Program-made: the position numbers and the translations under genes | The notes under the pieces: generated by a model | Told to the model about the DNA's origin: nothing | Database searches by the model: none | The model's input: only the letters and a program-made list of their open reading frames with translations | NCBI GenBank assembly: GCA_026545765.1 | Contig: CM048841.1 | Span: forward strand, 101,203,352 to 101,267,351 | Length of the DNA stretch: 64,000 nucleotides | Direction: 5' to 3' | Source: Plantago major | Taxonomy: Eukaryota > Streptophyta > Magnoliopsida > Lamiales > Plantaginaceae | Shown: in pieces, positions 35,008-46,726 of the stretch | How positions within the stretch are numbered: the stretch's first letter is position 1 | Layout of the letters: every line of letters starts with the position of its first letter

Positions 35008-38000
35008 GTCTCATGGGAGACGGTCTCTACATAGAGACGGGGTCTTTTTGCAATTTACCACAAAACATGTCAAATTTGAGTAGTTTCTCGCGGATCCGGG
35101 TTAAGAGACCCGACTTTGACAACCGGGTTCTGTATATTGGCTAATTCATCGATCTTTTCTCTTTTTCCTTCTCTTTTCTTCTTTCTACTGTTTCCTTCCC
35201 AGAGTTCTTTGCAAATCACCATTATTTTTTCTTGAAACTACTTTGAGTGTTCGATCTTGCTGTGTTTGTCCTCAATTTGATTCGAAACTTCACTGTAAGT
35301 ATTGTTTTATTGTATTCGTTTTCGTTTTCCCTGTTTTTTGGTGTTTTTCTTCAATTTTGTGTTGGTTAGGGTTTGATCAAGGTCTTTTTGTCTTCGTTTT
35401 GCTTGCTTGTTTGTTGTTTTAGTTGATTGGTTTATGCATTCGCTAGGTGTAATCGTGCTTGCATATGGATTGGATGTTATTTTCATTCAAAATCTGACCA
35501 CAATGATGAACTCAGATCTGAAAAAACAAGGTATACAACGTTTCTATGTTTTTTCGTATATGTTCCATGTTCTCAACGATACTACCCATGTTCTCTGGAA
35601 TATGTCCTATGTTTTCATTTAAAACCTGACTGTCGTTTTGTGCTCTGTTTTTTAACAACATCATATTGAGTTCTGTTTTTTATTGTATTTCCTATGTTCT
35701 TACATATATATACTATCTTCTCACCAATATACCCCATGTTCTCATCAACATCCACTATGTTTGCTATGAAATAGTTGTTCAGTCCGTGTGAAAATATTTT
35801 TTGCAGCGTAGTCCATGTTCTCTACCATTTTTCATATGTTCTGTGTAATATTCACTATATTTGCTATGAAATAGTCGTGCTATGTCCATATGAAAATCGT
35901 ATTTGTAGTATACTCCATGTTCTCTGCTATTTGATCCATGTTTTCTGCAGTTTGACCCATGATTACAATGTAGTGGCTGATCTGTTGTTTCCATGACATT
36001 CCATGTTCTCTGATATTTGATCCATGATTCCTACAGTTTGACCCATGACTACAATGTAGTAGTTGCTCTGCCATTATGAGGAATTTGTTTGCATGGACCT
36101 CTGCTATTTGCTCCATGTTTTCTGCAGTTTAACCCATGATTGTAATGTAGGAGTTGGTCTGCCAACATGAGGCATTTGTTTGCATAACATTTCATGTTCT
36201 CTGCTATTTGAACCATAATATATGCAGTTTGTTTGATAAGATAGTTATGTCCCTTGCAGGTATAAAAAATGATGGTGTTGCACGTTGAAATTTTTGCAAT
36301 TTATGATTGGCTGATATTAATGCATCGAGGGGTTATTTGTTGATGAAGGTTACTGAATTCATCAACTTGAAGAAGAAGAAGAAGAGGAGGAGGAGGAGGA
36401 GGAGTTATATGTTCCTTTATTTTTGCAGATGTATGAACACAAGTACAACATGATGTAAATGAATGGTCTAGGTTTATTTTGAATATAATCTTGTTTTTGG
36501 ATCGTGGTTTATATGTTATTTCAATGTTATTTATAATGCCATGATATCAATATATTCATCCATAATCTCAACATATTCACCCATGTTTTCAATATTTTCA
36601 ACATTTTATGGAGTAAAATTTTTTGAAGTCATGTTATATACTTGTAGATTAAAGACCATTCTATCTGCATTTTTTATCCATGTTCTCACGATATTAATCC
36701 ATGTTCCCAACATATTACACCATGTTCTCACGATATTAATCCATGTTATCAACATATTATTACTCCATGTTCTCAATATTTTCGCCCATCTTCTCACCAT
36801 ATTAAACCAAGTTCTCAACATATTACTACTTGTTCTCAACATTTGCATCACATGTATATCAAAAAACATAAAAACTAAAATTATGTTCTCAACTCTTCCA
36901 TCCATGTTTTCAACATATAAAATCATGATCCCAACAGACAAGATACATTCAAATGAAAACTAGATCATTCAGTTACAGGTTGTACTATGATCATCTACGA
37001 GAAAAAGAAACATAAAGATCTATTTCTTCTGCATGTACTCTCCAGTCCTCCTCTTGATGTCTATCAATTAAATTCAGGTTCATCATCTTCTCGCTCCATC
37101 TGGTCATCTACATCATATAAATCAACAGTCTTCGCCAGACATCACATTACTGCAAATAATTTGAGCGCTCAACACCATCCTTTTCGACATCTGCAAAGAA
37201 GACAAATCTATCTTTTCAAACATATCACCTATGTTATCAAACAAACAACCCATGTCAACAACCCATAGTGGATTTTACATAGAACACAGGTAAAAAATGA
37301 ATAATACATAGAACACAAGTAAAAAATGGTGGAGAAACATGGACTATGTTGCATATAATATTTTCACACGGACATGACAACTATTTCATAGCAAACATAG
37401 TGGAATGTTAAGAACATGGGGTATATCGGTGAGAAGATAATACATATACGTAAGAACATAGGGCATACAGTAAAAAAACAGAACTCAATATGATGTTGTC
37501 AAAAAACAGAGCATAAAACGACATTCATGTTTTAAATGAAAACATAGGACATATTCCAAATAACATGGGTAGTATCGTTGAGAACATAGCACATATCGGA
37601 AAGAACATAGAAACGTTGCATACCTTTTTTTTCAGATCTAAGTTGACGATTAAGATTACGTTTTGAATGAAAATGTCATCCGTTCATTTATTTCATCTTC
37701 GTTCATCAACTATAACATGGATCAATCGGTGTACATCAATGATTTAGTATAATCAACACAAAAACACAATATATTCATCTAAATTCAATGAAATCGAAGT
37801 TATACCTTGTTCGATCTACTTTTTTGCAGCTTCCTGATGTTGGAGCTTGAATGTCGAGTGATATATCAGCTTCCGATGATCGATTTTGTCGGATTTGAAG
37901 CTTGAATCTCGAGTTTTGAGTTGAATCGAGTCGAAAAACTCCCATAAATCATGAAAAAATTGTTCGAACATAAACCTAACCTTTTCTGATCGATTTCTCT

Positions 38001-38345
38001 GTAGATTCCGAGATTGTAGTAGCTCAACTTCGATTTTTCGGTGTGGTTGTAGCCTGAATATCATTTCCCTGAGATCAAAATGCGTTATGGTGATGATTTA
38101 TCGTTTTCCAGAAGAGGTTTTTGTTAGAGAGGTTTCTTCAGATCTGAGTTTTTTGTGAGAATGAGGGTTTGTGCTGGTTTTTTACGGGTTATATGATATA
38201 TATAGCTGACCCGTTTTCTCGACCCAGTTGTTGGCCCTTGGTTGGGTTGGTTTATGTAACTTGTTTTTGTTTGGGGTTAATATGTTAGATTAGAAAGTAT
38301 GTCTTTAGGTCTCTCTTTAGAGCATGTCTCTTAGGAGACTTACTC
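35008..38345. mobile_element. Non-autonomous fold-back DNA element (MULE-like?), ~3.3 kb
   Basis: The ends are diverged inverted repeats. The left end reads gtctcatgggagacggtctc and the right end, on the minus strand, reads gtctcctaagagacatgctc. Inside, 35472-35853 and 37268-37681 are long inverted arms of clearly similar sequence (for example atactacccatgtt on one arm and its complement on the other). The centre, 35.7-36.9 kb, is rich in short direct repeats of the words ccatgttctc and tttgctatgaaatag. No transposase frame is visible. Long inverted arms with a non-coding core suit a MULE-type or other fold-back element. Target duplications cannot be read because microsatellites adjoin both ends. 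Confidence 0.6.
36369..36404. repeat. (GAA)n(GGA)n simple repeat
   Basis: A purine-only run of agaagaa and aggagga units inside the fold-back element. Confidence 0.9.
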
Positions 38346-38520
38346 ATATATATATATATTATTATATTATATTATATTATATTATTATTATATTATAGGT
38401 CTATTATAAGAGAGGATGGTTTCAAATTTTGGTACCAAGTGAATTTACCAATTTGCCCTTCAAAATAAAAGTTGCAATTAATTGTTCAAGGTTTATTATA
38501 TGTACGGCTTTCATATCTGA

Positions 38521-41500
38521 AACAGGCGCTTTGGATTCCTCATGAGGACTTCCAAGCTTCTTTCTCATGCTCTCTTTACAAGCTACAGAAACTGATGTGA
38601 GTTCAAGGGATTTGATGTTTGTTTCTCCAACAATGTTTACATATACATGTGTGTTTCAGGTTTGTTACTGTGTTGAAGACCGTTTGTCACTGGTATGTAT
38701 TCTACTTCGTTTTTCCTTTTCTTCCTATCTCTGAATTGTTATCAACATTGAATTGTGTACAATCGCCGGTAATCTTATACATGTCTTGTCACACACAAAA
38801 CTATCGTATTCATTACACTTTGAGGGGCACTGGCCACCAGGTGTTTGTTGTAATTCCTTCACCAAGTTTCGATTATTAATTCACTGAGATTTGAATGAAT
38901 CCATGCCCGATTATAGAACTGGAATGCTTTAAGTCATTTGCTGCTTCACATACCCAGCTGGCCAGCCCTTCATATCCTCTCTTCGTCTATGCCCCCATCC
39001 CTATCAGGTAAAATGAATTTCTGATCCTCATTTATGCATAAAGTCTCTTTTCGTTACCCACTGCTTTCATCTTTTTCAACTTGTACATGATTTTTTAACT
39101 ATACAAATTTTTGTTTGTTGTGCCCTCCAACTGTTTGTTTGATGTCCTCAATGATTATTATTTCGTTAACTTTTCCAATAGCATGAAACTTGAGCTGCAA
39201 GCAGCGGAATCGAGACAGTGGGGAAGGTTAGGCATGCTACAGTGACTTTTTCCGTTCCACTCCATTTCATGTATGTACATAGTGATATGCTAGCATAACA
39301 TTAGCTTCTGGAACTAATTAGCATTTTCTTCAAATTTCTCAGTTCAGTACTTATTTTGCTGCCCCTACGCCTGGTTATCAGCAACCCAGTCTATATGATT
39401 TAGGTTTTTTTTACTTGAGTTTCAACCTGAATATCTATCAAGGAGACGTTAGTTGTGAAGAGCAGGGACAATCAGTTCCATTTCTCAATATACAAATGGG
39501 GTGCTGCAGAAAATGGAGTTCCGATGCTAATATTGCCTCTTACTGGTAGAAATGGTTGCAGGCAAAAGATAGGAATCTAGAGCATATGCCACGCTCGAAA
39601 GGAGAGGTGGGGATTGATTATGGTGAGACCAAACCAACTGCATCTATTAAGCCTCAGGCTTGGAAAGATTCCATTACTAAAGTCGAAGAGGCCAAAATGG
39701 AAACAAAATCATCATGCAAGGTGGAAGACATGTTTGAAATTGAGGTTAGACGAGTTATGAAGTCAAAAATAGTGGAATAACAGGATATTGGCTCGAAGTT
39801 TAAAATTGATGGAGACATGGATCGTACAATCAAAGACTTTTTCATGCCTGAAGAGCTAGAGAGAGAAAAGAAAAGGGTAAACATGCATGTACTTGAATTA
39901 CAGGTTGATAAGAATATCTCGGGTGTGTTTTAGTGTATGATAGAGCTAATGAGTTTACAACATGTCAAATGTTTATGTTAAACCAGCCTCTGTTAATATG
40001 ATATTTAATCGAATTTCCAGGAAAAGTTGTTGATTAGAAGGATTACGCCCTTGGAACTCCTAAACGAGTTGATTCCATTAACCGTTCCAACAACCATGTG
40101 AAGAAAGCTACGTAACAGGAAAGGTGAAAGTTTTGTAGTTTTGTACATATTTTCAGCCGGGAGACCGATTTAAATCTTGAACCAGTTGAAGTTCAAACAA
40201 AAAGAAGACATATTTTTAGGTGGAGAGAGGTTACATGTGGCCAAAGGGAGAACAAAGTCAGTCCAAATGCAGCCAGTGCTAAATCAAGCGAAAAGTTGGA
40301 TAATGTAGATATAGAGAAAGAGGCAAAAGATGTTTCTCACAATTTACTTGCTTCAGTCCATTGAATTGAAGAAAGTTTCAGAACTTCTACAGACTAAGTT
40401 TTCCTTGCGGTCATTTTCAGGCAGACAAAAGTACAGAGCGAGAAACCACATCAATACTCTTCTAGGGAGAGCACAAGCCATTGATACAAGCTTCCTGCCA
40501 CTGAGAATAACGTTGTTACAAGGTAGTATGCTGTTAGTACTTATGAATACTCGAAGAATAAATAGTATTAATAGATATGATGATGCAAACTTACTATTTT
40601 AATTATAGGGGACCTCTCTAACAGAGATCCACATATATTACTGGACTACCTGGATACTCCTTATGTAGACAATTTCCAGGTATGCTGCTCGCCGATTTTT
40701 CAGTAACACTCCTGCTCTTTAATGGATTGAATATGACGTAAGTTTGTTTATTCATGTTAGGTTGGAGAACTATCAGAATATCCTGAAAGGATTACAGATG
40801 ATGAAGCTTCTAGAACACAAAAAGTAAGTGTTTCTACAAGAACTGCTTTCTTGCATTTTCTGCTCCAGAACTAGAAACTTTGTAAGGATTCATATTCATG
40901 ATGTGGATCTCCATGAGAAAATATACTGTGTTGGTAGGGAGACGATTCTTTCTTCACTGACCCTGAAGAAATTAAGGAACATTCGAATTCCGTCCAATCA
41001 TATATATGTTGAATTTGGTTTGCTTCAGAGTTGAGACTCCCACAACATAATTAATTCTCTCTTCTTCGATGTATGTTGAATTCGGTTGGATCTGGTTGCA
41101 CTTCGACCTTCATGTCAGAAACCTATTCAGACGTTGGATAAGGTACGCGTGAGCATAGACGTTTTCCAAACTCTCTTTGACGGTAATACTGATTATCAAT
41201 TGTTGAATCATGTATTTCAAGGTCTGTAATTTCTAATCCGCAGCATGGTTTATATTTTAGGTTAGTCATCAGAGTTTTATGCCTATTGAGGTGCAATCCC
41301 GATGTGTGGCAACAAGTTCATGAAAGGAATGAGTGAAGAGCATTGGTAGTTGGGCAAGATGCATCTATATCCGGCCATGCCCTGGCACTTATGTTTCCAG
41401 GTTATTATTTCTTAGATATAGTTGAATTTTTTAATCTAGCTTATCTTGATGCTTCTTATAAAAGAAAGATTATCATAACTGAGTGAAGTAGAAATGAATG

Positions 41501-42480
41501 AACACGTTCATATCAATAGCATATACTTATGTGTGTTCTTCACATAACTTTGTCAATTTAGTTTTATATTGTTTTGGAAGGGTTACGCAGATAAGAGAAG
41601 AAAATTTGCAGCATATAAAACAAGCGCAGTAGGATTTTGAATGTATTTTCAGTTAATTCTATAACTAGCGTGCTTTATGAACTACAGAAGTGGAACTGTA
41701 GTATGTTAGTGAAACAAGAATTCCTTCACTTCTGTCAATTTTCACTCCGTTTTCCAACGTGCAGGTATGTCATGTGATATGAAAAATAGTTTCCTTTCTT
41801 CCATAGCTTAATTACCATTTGTCAATTATTTCCCGATTATTATTCTTGTTTTGAAACTATATTTATTTGGATTTCTGCTAAAAAGTCACACACGTTTACA
41901 CATTGTTCATTTTTCACTACCTCATCTGAAGAACAAAATTAAAGCTCAGTCTAAATGAGTACCTAAACTGAGAAACTTTGAACCGACTAAATATAAAATG
42001 TTGTTTTTGCAGATTTTCAACTGAATCAAGGTGCTGCGCGAGACAATCTAATTAAAATTTACCCTTTGAAGTACAAGGTCTCGATATCGATCTCTATTTT
42101 TGTTATCTAATGATGCAAACTTACTATTTTATCTAGGAGAGCTCCCTAACTTAGATCCACATATATTACTGGACTACCTGGATGATCCTTTTGTGGACAA
42201 TTTCCAGGTATGCTGCTCACCGATTTTTCAATACCACCCCTGCTCCTTAATTGATTGAATATGATGTAAGTTTGTTTATTCATGATAGGTTGAAGAACTA
42301 TCAAAATATCCTGAAAAAACTTAGATGATGAAGCTTCTGAGGACACAAAAAGTAAGACTTTCTACAAGAATTACTTTGTTGTGTTTTCTGCTCCAGAACT
42401 AGAGTGTAAGGATTCATATTCATGCTGTGGATCTCCATGAGAAAGTATATAGTGTTAGTAGGGAGACCATCCCATTCCAA
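38521..42480 (+). pseudogene. Decayed multi-exon gene of unknown family
   Basis: Several exon-like pieces with plausible splice borders run in one direction: near 38930-39009, 39183-39225, 39450-39545, 39557-39878, 40330-40521, 40610-40679 and 40763-40823. They encode fragments such as NQFHFSIYKWGAAENGVP, LQSIELKKVSELLQTKF and LLDYLDTPYVDNFQ. Stops and frame changes interrupt them (for example the stop at 39778-39780 with matching sequence continuing after it). The 40.61-40.95 kb exons recur, further decayed, at 42.13-42.47 kb. I do not recognise the family; the protein text reads like a conserved, non-repetitive plant protein rather than a transposon. The plus-strand orientation follows from the splice sites. 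Confidence 0.5.
40610..42480 (+). repeat. Direct duplication of two exons inside the decayed gene
   Basis: The segment at about 40610-40960 and that at 42130-42475 share catatattactggactacc, gacaatttccaggtatgctg, ctgctccagaactaga and gtggatctccatgagaaa. The second copy carries stops in the second exon. Confidence 0.75.
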
Positions 42481-43628
42481 AGTTATTTGGTGTAGAATTC
42501 ACCTTCAATTATACTTTTTGAAATTCGAATTGTTATCTTTGTTGAAAGAGAATATAATGCGTGCATTGATGCATTCGCTTCAATGTTTGACAGTTTTCAC
42601 AAAGTTTATGTCAAAGACTTCTCATTTCAGTTTATCATTGATTTCAGATTACCAGATGCCAGGAAACTGATCCATGTTCTTCAGTTTCTTGATTAAGAGT
42701 TATTTAGATTCAACGGATGTAATTTTTCTCTTGGTTTTCCGTTTACAATCCATATTGGAGAATTGGTGTTTTATAAAAGAACTTAGTGATTTACCTGGCT
42801 CAGTTTTGTAGATTAAGCTAATGAAATTTGTTTCACTGTCATAATTATTTATAGTAAAATTACATCAAGATTCAATCAATTCTCCACTGTTGTCCTCATC
42901 AAGTTTTTTGGTTCCTGTAAAAAATGAAAGACAAGAGAAACTCGGATAAGTAAGTTCCAAACTTCACTTCAGTTTCCGTCGAAGACCATGCAACTCTCAA
43001 TATCAATATATCATGTTCCCTTGGAACGATTCCCGTGGAGTGCCCTGCGGTTTATTCTTCATAGCCGACCATCACAGTAAGTTTTTCTTTCAGAAGACAA
43101 TCAACTTAGAAGATGTTCCCAGGAAAGGCCATCTGCATTTCTTTCGTGAATTCCTGGGGTATTATGTAGAGTGTTAGCATATTTGTCATGTCTTCGTTCC
43201 TAACATTTCACTTCTAGATTATGTGCATAACGATTAGAAATACTTTAAAAGTATAGCCAGCTGGCAACCATACTCCAGAAATCAATGTTATATAATTGTG
43301 TGACCCAATGAAGAGGTCAGTAAATAAACATAACCGCGCGCATGCCTGTATATTTTGTAGACATTAATTACTTTTTCCGATTCAATAAGACGAGCATATT
43401 TTGTTGCTGATATGGGCAACAGAGTGGATTGCTGAATAATAGCTCTTTGGATTTTAGACAGAGTTTCAAATCCCAGCAAGAACATGACTTTGTTAAGGTT
43501 TTTAAGCCAATCTATTTTCTGATAACATGCATATATGCGTAATGGTCATGCTGGCAATGTATTTTGAACATAAGATTTTACAGTTTTTTCGTCGAATGAG
43601 AAAATGCATAATTTGCTAGTTGGTTCAG
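42481..43628. other. Intergenic DNA
   Basis: No coding region or clear element. Ordinary AT-rich sequence. Confidence 0.4.
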
Positions 43629-43744
43629 GAAAAATATGTAATTTGTGTGTAAAAGTAAGGTTGTTTATTAATAAAAAAGAAATATACTCCACGCCCAACA
43701 AATAATAAACCACTTTACTTTTACACACAAATTACATATTTTCC
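43629..43744. mobile_element. Hairpin-forming MITE-like element
   Basis: Arms at 43629-43670 and 43703-43744 are inverted copies built on aaatatgtaatttgtgtgta and aaaagtaa, separated by about 32 bp. A related half-copy with gtttattatttgtt(a/g)ggcgtgg lies near 54110-54155. No ORF. Confidence 0.65.
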
Positions 43745-44611
43745 CACTAAAAATACACTTTTTCCCATATTTTTGTCTTTTATCATCTACTATAAAATTT
43801 CACCTAAAATTACATGTCAACTTTAGTGTTTTTCTATTTTACGGATGAGCAAACAAAACTTATTATTCATTCCTCAGCTTGTGAGTTGTTAAGTTTTGTA
43901 GAATAATGAGAAAAGGAAAGTTGTTTCCTATCCTTGACTTTTCATGATTTATTATTGCACATAATCTGAGTAACAGAGTGTATTTACTATAGCAAATCAA
44001 TTTCAAATACTTATTTGTTCCGATCCGACATGATCACTTGGCACCGCGCGACTAACACATATGAACATGCAACAATATCCTTCTTGGGTCACATATCGAT
44101 CGATTCAACCATGTAAACAGAATAAAACAACAAATAATATGCCATAAAGTACTAAGTGAACTTGCAAATATCACATATAGCATAGTATAGATGACAAATC
44201 AAATAATCTTGAATGAAACCTTAGGGAAACTTCAATCAATTTCATATTGTAGCATAGATAATAACTTAAACACGCAAGGTTTACATCATACATATAAACA
44301 TTTGTGATGCAAGTCCTAGGGGAACTTGCCTGGAGATAAGAGTGCCATAGAACCACATGGAACATCAACACCATATGCAACAGCCTTGGCTTGAAGAAAT
44401 CTGGAAAGTAGAGAAGAAAAAACATGGGATGGTGTTACTGACTTGTTTTGAGGATGCTAATTCATGTCGTTCTTATGATTTTTGATACTGCTGTGCATAG
44501 ATTTGATCATGGAACAGTATTGCTAGGACCACATACTTATGTTTCTTGTTACTTCTGAACGAATCTTAATTCCATATTATTGTGTGCTCAAAGTATGTTA
44601 TGCTTTAATCA
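43745..44611. other. Intergenic DNA
   Basis: No gene recognised; may include the unresolved left end of the LTR-like block. Confidence 0.35.
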
Positions 44612-44762
44612 TGTTTAAGATGATACTACTATGTGTTGTATTTTACACACACTAAAATCATGCATTCATGAGTTTAGAGTTTAAGATCATGCATTCACAT
44701 TAATAAGATTTAAGTCAAGAAAGATTTTCAAGTCATGTCAAGAATGGGCTAGTAAGGTCTCC

Positions 44763-44907
44763 CTAGCAAATCGTGGCTATTCATGTTAAGCGGTCACCAT
44801 CGACTAGGCAACTAGCAAATCGTGGCTATTCAAGTTAAGCGGTCACCATCGGCTAGGAAACTAGCAAATCGTGGCTATCCATGTTAAGCGGTCACCATCG
44901 GCTAGGG
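44763..44907. repeat. 49-bp tandem repeat, three units
   Basis: Units start at 44763, 44812 and 44861, each with ctagcaaatcgtggctat and taagcggtcaccatcg. They differ by one to a few bases. There are no spacers of unique sequence, so this is not a CRISPR-like array. Confidence 0.9.
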
Positions 44908-45508
44908 ATGTATCTTACGACGCCAAGTGAGCTCACGAATCAAGATAATTTTCAAGTCATGTTTAAGAGTAAAGGTTAAGAATACTTTTCAAGAAGAACA
45001 AGTTCAAGTGTTAAGTGTCAGGTCAAGTCAGGTCATAGGGTTGTAGTGCATTAAGTAAGATTAAAAGATTTAAAAGACATGAAGATAGAACTTTAGGTCA
45101 TGGCACGTGCATGGAGCTTGTTCAGCCAGTGGTTGTTGGATGTTTGGGTAGTGATAATCCTGGAAATCTTCTATGGATCGTGTAGTCACTTTCCGAACAA
45201 GATAATTCGACCCAATTTACAGCCTGGGTTACACGAATTCCTTGCGGGGATAATCCAAGAAGGCAATCTAATTCAGGCTATATGAATTTCGATCAGAAAA
45301 GTAGAGAGGATGTAAGATTTTCGTATATCTGTTCTGGAGACCGAATCCTCCAATTTGTAGAAGTACAAAGTCGAAGCCGTTTGGCGGTTGAGGGGTTCTG
45401 AACTTATCCTGAATTAACCGAGTTCTGGTCCGCCCCTTGCAACCCCGCAGGGGCTCCGCCCCTCGACCCCGGAATTGGGCGCAGCCCCCTCGACCCCTGC
45501 TTCGTATT

Positions 45509-45803
45509 TGCGGCCGATAACTCGTTAGCTCAACAAGCGTGCACTCCGCACTACCCGAACTCGTTCCGAACCTTAACGTGAGATCGCATCGGTCTCTAGT
45601 AGTAATGTGATTTACTAGAGACCGATGCGATCTCACGTAAGGCTTCGAAACAGGCTCCGCCCTTGCAACCCAGGGGCGCAGCCTCGACCTCGCCAGATTT
45701 TGCGGCCGATAACTCGTTAGCTCAACAAGCGTGCACTCCGCACTACCCGAACTCGTTCCGAGCCTTAACGTGAGATCGCATCGGTCTCTAGTAAATCACA
45801 TTA
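45509..45803. repeat. Duplicated GC-rich segment with a perfect 26-bp inverted repeat
   Basis: A ~93-bp sequence beginning tgcggccgataactcg occurs at 45509 and again at 45711. After the first copy, 45576-45601 is repeated in perfect inverted form at 45613-45638 with an 11-bp spacer. The spacer motif gtaatgtgattta reappears inverted after the second copy. This is consistent with a small inversion or template switch within the LTR-like block. Confidence 0.85.
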
Positions 45804-46208
45804 CTACTAAAATGAGTTGATGACACTAAAATCACCAACAGTGGTCACGGCTGACCCCTTTCTAAATATCAATTTTAGGTATGAAGCTGAGCTTTGGAGT
45901 GGAGCGTTGCCGGAGCAGTGATCACTATCGCAAGTCTTTTTATCATTTTCAAGTTCATGTATATTTAGAATTTTGTATCAAAGCATTTACTATTTTCAAG
46001 TTCCGCTGCATTATGTTTTTAGTTCACGAATTATTTTCAAGAATTTCATATCAAGTCTTTTGACGCGTAATGCGTCTGGTAACGTTTTATATTTTAACAA
46101 GTCAAGTTCGCCGATTTTTCAGCTCACGAACTAGCGCGAGTCATATTTTCCTTAATTCGTATTTATAAAATTCGGGGCGCTACAATCAAATGCCCAAGCT
46201 CTTGGAGA

Positions 46209-46466
46209 TTAGATTTGTTTATAAATCCACAGATATATTGGATTATTTATTCGAACAATAAGATCGTGATTTCCAAAGCTCCTTTGTTCTTCTTGTATCG
46301 CCGTTGCCCATTTCTCGACTGTATCACAACACTCGAACACTTGAATTAATCGAAGAGATGGTATTTCTCCAATTTCAGGCGAAATCTCCTCAATCTTTTT
46401 TAAACGAAAAAGAGAAATGTGCTCAAGGGATGGGAAATGACTACTATCTGCTGTCCATTCTACCAA
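46209..46466 (-). pseudogene. NLR LRR-tail fragment 3
   Basis: Encodes VEWTADSSHFPSLEHISL through EEQRSFGNHDLIV, matching the last ~75 residues of the NLR at 55674-58295, then reads past the normal end into flanking sequence. It starts further 3' than the other two fragments. The preceding aacaattgtt text agrees with the chimera at 33.7 kb rather than with the full NLR, so these two fragments are sisters. It lies directly 3' of SDR B. Confidence 0.85.
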
Positions 46467-46726
46467 ACAATTGTTGTAGTTACCAAAATATATAATATGT
46501 TACTTAAATTGCTTGTTTCATACGCCTTGAGTAGTGTATGCTGTGTGCAGCAATTCTTATGCATTAGGAATTGCACCTACCAGTTATTGTGAAAATCTGT
46601 CTGCTTAACAGACTGTGTATAATGTGGAAGCCTCTCAAGCAGTTCTAGTATGAGAGCAGTCAGTATTGATTAATTAATATAAATGATCACTAGATTCCAC
46701 AAACCTGAACAAGTTCTATCAGTAAA

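Larger units (their letters stand above)
44612..46184 (-). mobile_element. LTR-like block, probable Ty3/gypsy solo LTR or LTR fragment
   Basis: On the minus strand the right edge begins TGTAGCGCCCCGAATTTTAT, the style of start typical of plant chromovirus (Tekay-type) LTRs. The block is more GC-rich than its surroundings, non-coding, and full of internal repeats: a 49-bp unit three times at 44763-44907, and a ~93-bp duplication at 45509-45602 and 45711-45803. The left end is uncertain. A tg at 44612 preceded by aatca could pair with the aatca around 46184-46188, but an alternative atcaa|tg at 43281 also exists. No internal retrotransposon genes adjoin it. Confidence 0.45.

Noticed and set aside
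36541-36963. 140-codon plus-strand frame and its 111-codon antisense partner
   Set aside because: Both come from the catgttctcaacatat word repeats in the fold-back element; Ile/His/Leu-rich repeated text, not a protein.
44763-44907. Three regularly spaced repeats considered as a CRISPR-like array
   Set aside because: The units are directly adjacent with no unique spacers, and the host is a plant; it is a simple tandem repeat in an LTR-like block.
45268-45636. 122-codon minus-strand frame in the GC-rich block
   Set aside because: Arg/Gly-rich text arising from GC-rich repeats; it overlaps the inverted repeat and has no family features.
45420-45720. GC-rich block considered as organellar or bacterial insertion
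   Set aside because: No coding, rRNA or tRNA sequence; the repeated ggcgcagcc-type text and the adjoining LTR-type end fit a plant retrotransposon better.
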